A DNA stretch of 64,000 bases from an uncultured Flavobacteriales bacterium. GTDB taxonomy: Bacteria > Bacteroidota > Bacteroidia > Flavobacteriales_G > Salibacteraceae. The stretch is taken from positions 1 to 64,000 of the forward strand of contig CALSPD010000016.1 in the NCBI GenBank assembly GCA_943788145.1, read 5' to 3'. Shown in pieces: positions 61,396-64,000 of this stretch (within the stretch, counting starts at the first letter, position 1; each line of letters begins with the position of its first letter). Below the pieces are notes generated by a model, which had not been told where the DNA came from, ran no database searches, and saw only the letters and a list, made by a program, of their open reading frames with translations. The position numbers were made by a program, and so were the translations under genes.

Positions 61396-62225
61396 TATAC
61401 ATCGTCCTCAGTATATTTTCTGCCACGGCTATCCTATTGCTTTTCAGATGGATGGGACATAATGGAGTGAATTCGCGCCACGCCATTATGGTGAATTACG
61501 CTGTTGCGGGATTAATCGGCCTACTCTTCTTTTCACATTCAGAAGAAGTTTGGAACAAATCGTGGTTCTTGCCTTCCATGGCTATGGGCGTATTCTTTTA
61601 CATCGTTTTTCGTTTCATCGCTAAAACAACCCAAACAAATGGCGTTTCTGCCGCAAGTATTGCAACCAAAATGAGTGTATTGATTCCTGTTTTAACAGGA
61701 ATTTTCCTGCTCGATGAATCGATCAGCTGGCTTAAGGTTATCGGGATTAGCTTGGGATTAGTTGCTGTTTTTTTCGCGTCAAAACCCAATCAAAATATTG
61801 AGAATTGGAAATGGCTGCTTTTGGCATTCTTGGGTAGTGGTTTGATTGATGCTGCTTTGAAGCTCTTTCAAACCTGGAGTGTAACCAGTGCCGAGTTCCC
61901 GTCTTACATCACCGTTATCTTCAGTTTTGCCTTCCTAGCCGGACTAGCGCATCATTTCACCCTTCCAGACCGAAAAATCGAAGCTAAAAGTTACTTCGGA
62001 GGCATAATGCTGGGTTTGGTGAATTTCGCTTCCCTTATTTTCATTTTGGAGGCCATCAGCCTGCCCAATTGGGAAAGCTCTGTCATCTTTCCTATCAATA
62101 ACGTTGGAATCGTTGCACTAAGTTCTCTGTCTGCCTTAATACTCTTCAAAGAAAACCTCGACCTAAAAGGCTGGCTAAGCGTGATTTTAGCCCTTTGTTC
62201 GATTTGCTTACTTTCATTTGGATAA
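61392..62225 (+). CDS. EamA/DMT-family transporter
   Basis: A 277-residue inner-membrane protein with ten predicted helices in two EamA halves (VNYAVAGLIGLLFFSH and the conserved KMSVLIPVLTGIFLLDESISWLKVIGISLGLVAVFFA in half 1; NNVGIVALSSLSALILFKENLDLKGWLSVILALCSICLL in half 2). The family exports or imports small metabolites; the substrate is unknown. The start is GTG inside the ribD stop (GTGA) and the stop shares a base with the yigZ ATG (TAATG). Confidence 0.9.
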   Translation: MIYIVLSIFSATAILLLFRWMGHNGVNSRHAIMVNYAVAGLIGLLFFSHSEEVWNKSWFLPSMAMGVFFYIVFRFIAKTTQTNGVSAASIATKMSVLIPVLTGIFLLDESISWLKVIGISLGLVAVFFASKPNQNIENWKWLLLAFLGSGLIDAALKLFQTWSVTSAEFPSYITVIFSFAFLAGLAHHFTLPDRKIEAKSYFGGIMLGLVNFASLIFILEAISLPNWESSVIFPINNVGIVALSSLSALILFKENLDLKGWLSVILALCSICLLSFG

Positions 62226-62836
62226 TGGCAACAGTCGATAATTACCGAACCATAAAAGCACCGGCAGAAGGGGGATATCGCGAACGTGGCAGTAAGTTTT
62301 TTGCCTTCGCCTACCCTTGCTCTAGCGAAGAAGAACTCAAGGATTACATTGGGAATCTCAAGAAAATTCATCCTTTGGCGCGGCATTTCTGCTATGGAGC
62401 CATTTTCGGAACAACAAAAGAAGAACAACGATCAAACGATTCGGGCGAACCAGCTGGCACGGCCGGACTTCCCATTTTGAATCAAATACTTAGCGCAGAC
62501 ATGACCAACGTTGCCGTCATTGTCATCCGATATTTTGGTGGAACTAAACTTGGAAAACCAGGGTTGATTCAAGCCTATAAGTTGAGCGCCCAAGCTTCCC
62601 TTGAAGCAGCAAAAGCCATTACCATCACGGTCAAAGACAGCATTCACGTCCATTTCGACTATGACGACACAGGCAACGTAATCCGAGCAATTGAAGGCTT
62701 TCCAGGCGCTTCAATCGTGGATCAACTGTTCGACCAACGCTGTTCCATCATCTTTTCCGTTCCGCTCTCGACCGTTTCGGATGCGTTACATTTGTTCGAT
62801 CATTTACCCCATGTTCAAATTGGTCAAATTGCATAG
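62225..62836 (+). CDS. YigZ/IMPACT family protein
   Basis: A 203-residue protein of the UPF0029 family. The N-terminal IMPACT domain shows RERGSKFFAFAYPCSSEEE, ARHFCYGAIFG and the diagnostic SNDSGEPAGTAGLPIL, then VIVIRYFGGTKLGKPGLIQAY. A C-terminal DUF1949-like domain follows. Function is unclear, with suggested links to translation control. The ATG at 62225 is chosen over a longer frame from 62195. Confidence 0.92.
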   Translation: MATVDNYRTIKAPAEGGYRERGSKFFAFAYPCSSEEELKDYIGNLKKIHPLARHFCYGAIFGTTKEEQRSNDSGEPAGTAGLPILNQILSADMTNVAVIVIRYFGGTKLGKPGLIQAYKLSAQASLEAAKAITITVKDSIHVHFDYDDTGNVIRAIEGFPGASIVDQLFDQRCSIIFSVPLSTVSDALHLFDHLPHVQIGQIA

Positions 62837-64000
62837 GTTTTTGCTTGTATCGGTGCTTGTTGTGATTTCCGGCTTAGGTCTGGCGCAGGATGCACTCAAA
62901 TACGAAACAAAGGCATTGACGCATAGAGATTCGAGCGTGGCATCCATGGAAGAACAACTCAGTGCAAGTTTTCAAGCTCCCATTTCAATGCGAAAAGTAC
63001 AGTCCAAAAAAAGTCCGATTGGAGTGCATGACCATTTTCAAATCGAAATCAACGGGCTACCCATCTATGAAGGTCTGGTGATTCGCTCGCGTTTCAATCA
63101 AGGCAATGCATCGATTTGTTATCCCAAGCTATCGTTGATGTTAGTACCATACCCATCAAAAACAAACCATGCTAGAGTCTTGAATTTTATAGAAAGTTTT
63201 GAGTTATTTGAATCGATATATCAATCTGGTTATCAGATCGTAATAATTGATAATATTCCCACACTTTCCTTTATCATAAAAGGAAAAATAGAGGGTTTTC
63301 CGCAAATCTTGATTTTAGATGAAAAAGGCGATGAAATCAATCGAAAAGACCTTACACGTTTCAATAAACCCGACTCACTGGTCCGTGTTATGGTCTTCCT
63401 TCCCGACCCGTTGACCCGTGCAGAAAAAGCTTATGGAAATCCACTGTACGATAACGATGACGCCAATGCTATCGCTTTGAACGATTTAAGAGTCGAAGAC
63501 AGCATTCTGGTTCGATGGGACTCAAATACATTGGAATGGGTGCTCGAAAGCGACTATTTCCAAGGCATAGACCTAGATGCCATTCCGAATGGCGATGCGC
63601 CCACATCCATAAATGGCAGGTTTGATTTTGGCCGTGGTGAATTTGGCTTTGAATACGTGAACGCCTTTTACCACATACATCGTCAACAAGAACGAATGCA
63701 AGAGCTTGGCTTTACCGACTTAGCCAACTACCCCATTAAAGTTGACGCCCACTACGGACTGGCTGATCAAAGTTCTTTCTCCTTTGACGACAACAGCCAA
63801 ACGGGTGTTTTGCGCTTTGGGGATGGCGGAGTCGATGACGCAGAAGATGCTGACGTTATTGTGCATGAATACACGCATGCGCTGAATTACAGCATAAACT
63901 CAAGCCCCGTTTCTGGTAACGAACGTGAAGCGATTGAAGAAGGCAATTGCGACTTCATTGCGCTTACTTATTCCCGTGCCATTTCCCAATTCGGTTACGA
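62811..64000 (+). CDS. Secreted HExxH zinc metalloprotease (M4/M36-like), partial
   Basis: Reads off the right edge; about 396 residues are visible. ATG 62811 overlaps the yigZ 3' end by 26 bases and gives the signal peptide HRFLLVSVLVVISGLGLAQ. Residues about 30-200 resemble an FTP-type propeptide. The catalytic motif IVHEYTHALNYSI lies near 63857-63895, and the third zinc ligand is in EAIEEGNCDF 20 residues later, the pattern of gluzincins (M4/M36 type). A Thr replaces the usual Leu or Gly in HEYTH, which is common in M36-like proteins. A T9SS tail may exist beyond the edge. Confidence 0.82.
   Translation, partial: MFKLVKLHRFLLVSVLVVISGLGLAQDALKYETKALTHRDSSVASMEEQLSASFQAPISMRKVQSKKSPIGVHDHFQIEINGLPIYEGLVIRSRFNQGNASICYPKLSLMLVPYPSKTNHARVLNFIESFELFESIYQSGYQIVIIDNIPTLSFIIKGKIEGFPQILILDEKGDEINRKDLTRFNKPDSLVRVMVFLPDPLTRAEKAYGNPLYDNDDANAIALNDLRVEDSILVRWDSNTLEWVLESDYFQGIDLDAIPNGDAPTSINGRFDFGRGEFGFEYVNAFYHIHRQQERMQELGFTDLANYPIKVDAHYGLADQSSFSFDDNSQTGVLRFGDGGVDDAEDADVIVHEYTHALNYSINSSPVSGNEREAIEEGNCDFIALTYSRAISQFGY

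Overview
The window looks like a chromosomal segment from a member of the Bacteroidota, probably the Flavobacteriales. The evidence is six loci for secreted proteins ending in type IX secretion (T9SS) sorting domains, two PorP/SprF-type membrane proteins, many short-signal lipoproteins, TAnnTTTG-type -7 promoter elements just upstream of start codons, almost no Shine-Dalgarno sequences, frequent TTG/GTG starts, and tightly overlapping genes (ATGA, TTGA, TAATG junctions). No rRNA, tRNA or CRISPR array was seen.

Layout. 1-8340: deformylase (partial) and ruvX on the minus strand, then a plus-strand run dapD - GT9 glycosyltransferase - Sua5/YrdC-like - CCA-adding enzyme - pRiA4b ORF-3-like - miaA (tRNA maturation and cell-wall precursors), followed by small lipoprotein, MORN-like and TPR genes. 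8344-25340, minus strand: a LuxR-type regulator with a degenerate receiver, STAS - T9SS cargo - RNase Z, pyrR-pyrB, rpsA, two related T9SS cargo genes (the second frame-broken), an overlapping M48 protease / hydrolase / barrel / vWA run, and fabG. 25450-30940: PorP/SprF, sucD, a PagL-like lipid A deacylase, a propeller lipoprotein, and mnmE.

30922-37125 is a 6.2-kb integrative element in the 3' end of mnmE, bounded by 14-bp direct repeats that re-create the last mnmE codons (FCIGK-stop). It carries a frame-broken double-HTH gene, a tyrosine integrase with a broken N-terminal half, small genes, an excisionase-like HTH protein, a RecA-like ATPase followed by an iteron-like array, and a zinc/TOPRIM primase-like protein. 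No relaxase is visible. The target is the same chromosomal spot used by the Salmonella genomic island SGI1 family.

37130-64000: host genes again. They include an LMW-phosphatase/ArsC-like protein, PAP2 phosphatase, YheT hydrolase, CapD-like UDP-sugar dehydratase, DEAD-box helicase, a T9SS PKD protein, fhs, a PorP/SprF domain joined to a vWA + T9SS-tail protein, a five-gene lipoprotein/membrane cluster, a short SSB, a DHFR-like reductase, prmC, a T9SS cargo gene broken in two places, ribD - EamA transporter - YigZ, and a partial HExxH metalloprotease.

Single-base frame breaks recur in this window, mostly at mononucleotide runs. They lie only in the mobile element and in T9SS cargo genes, never in housekeeping genes. 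From sequence alone I cannot separate real mutation from consensus error.
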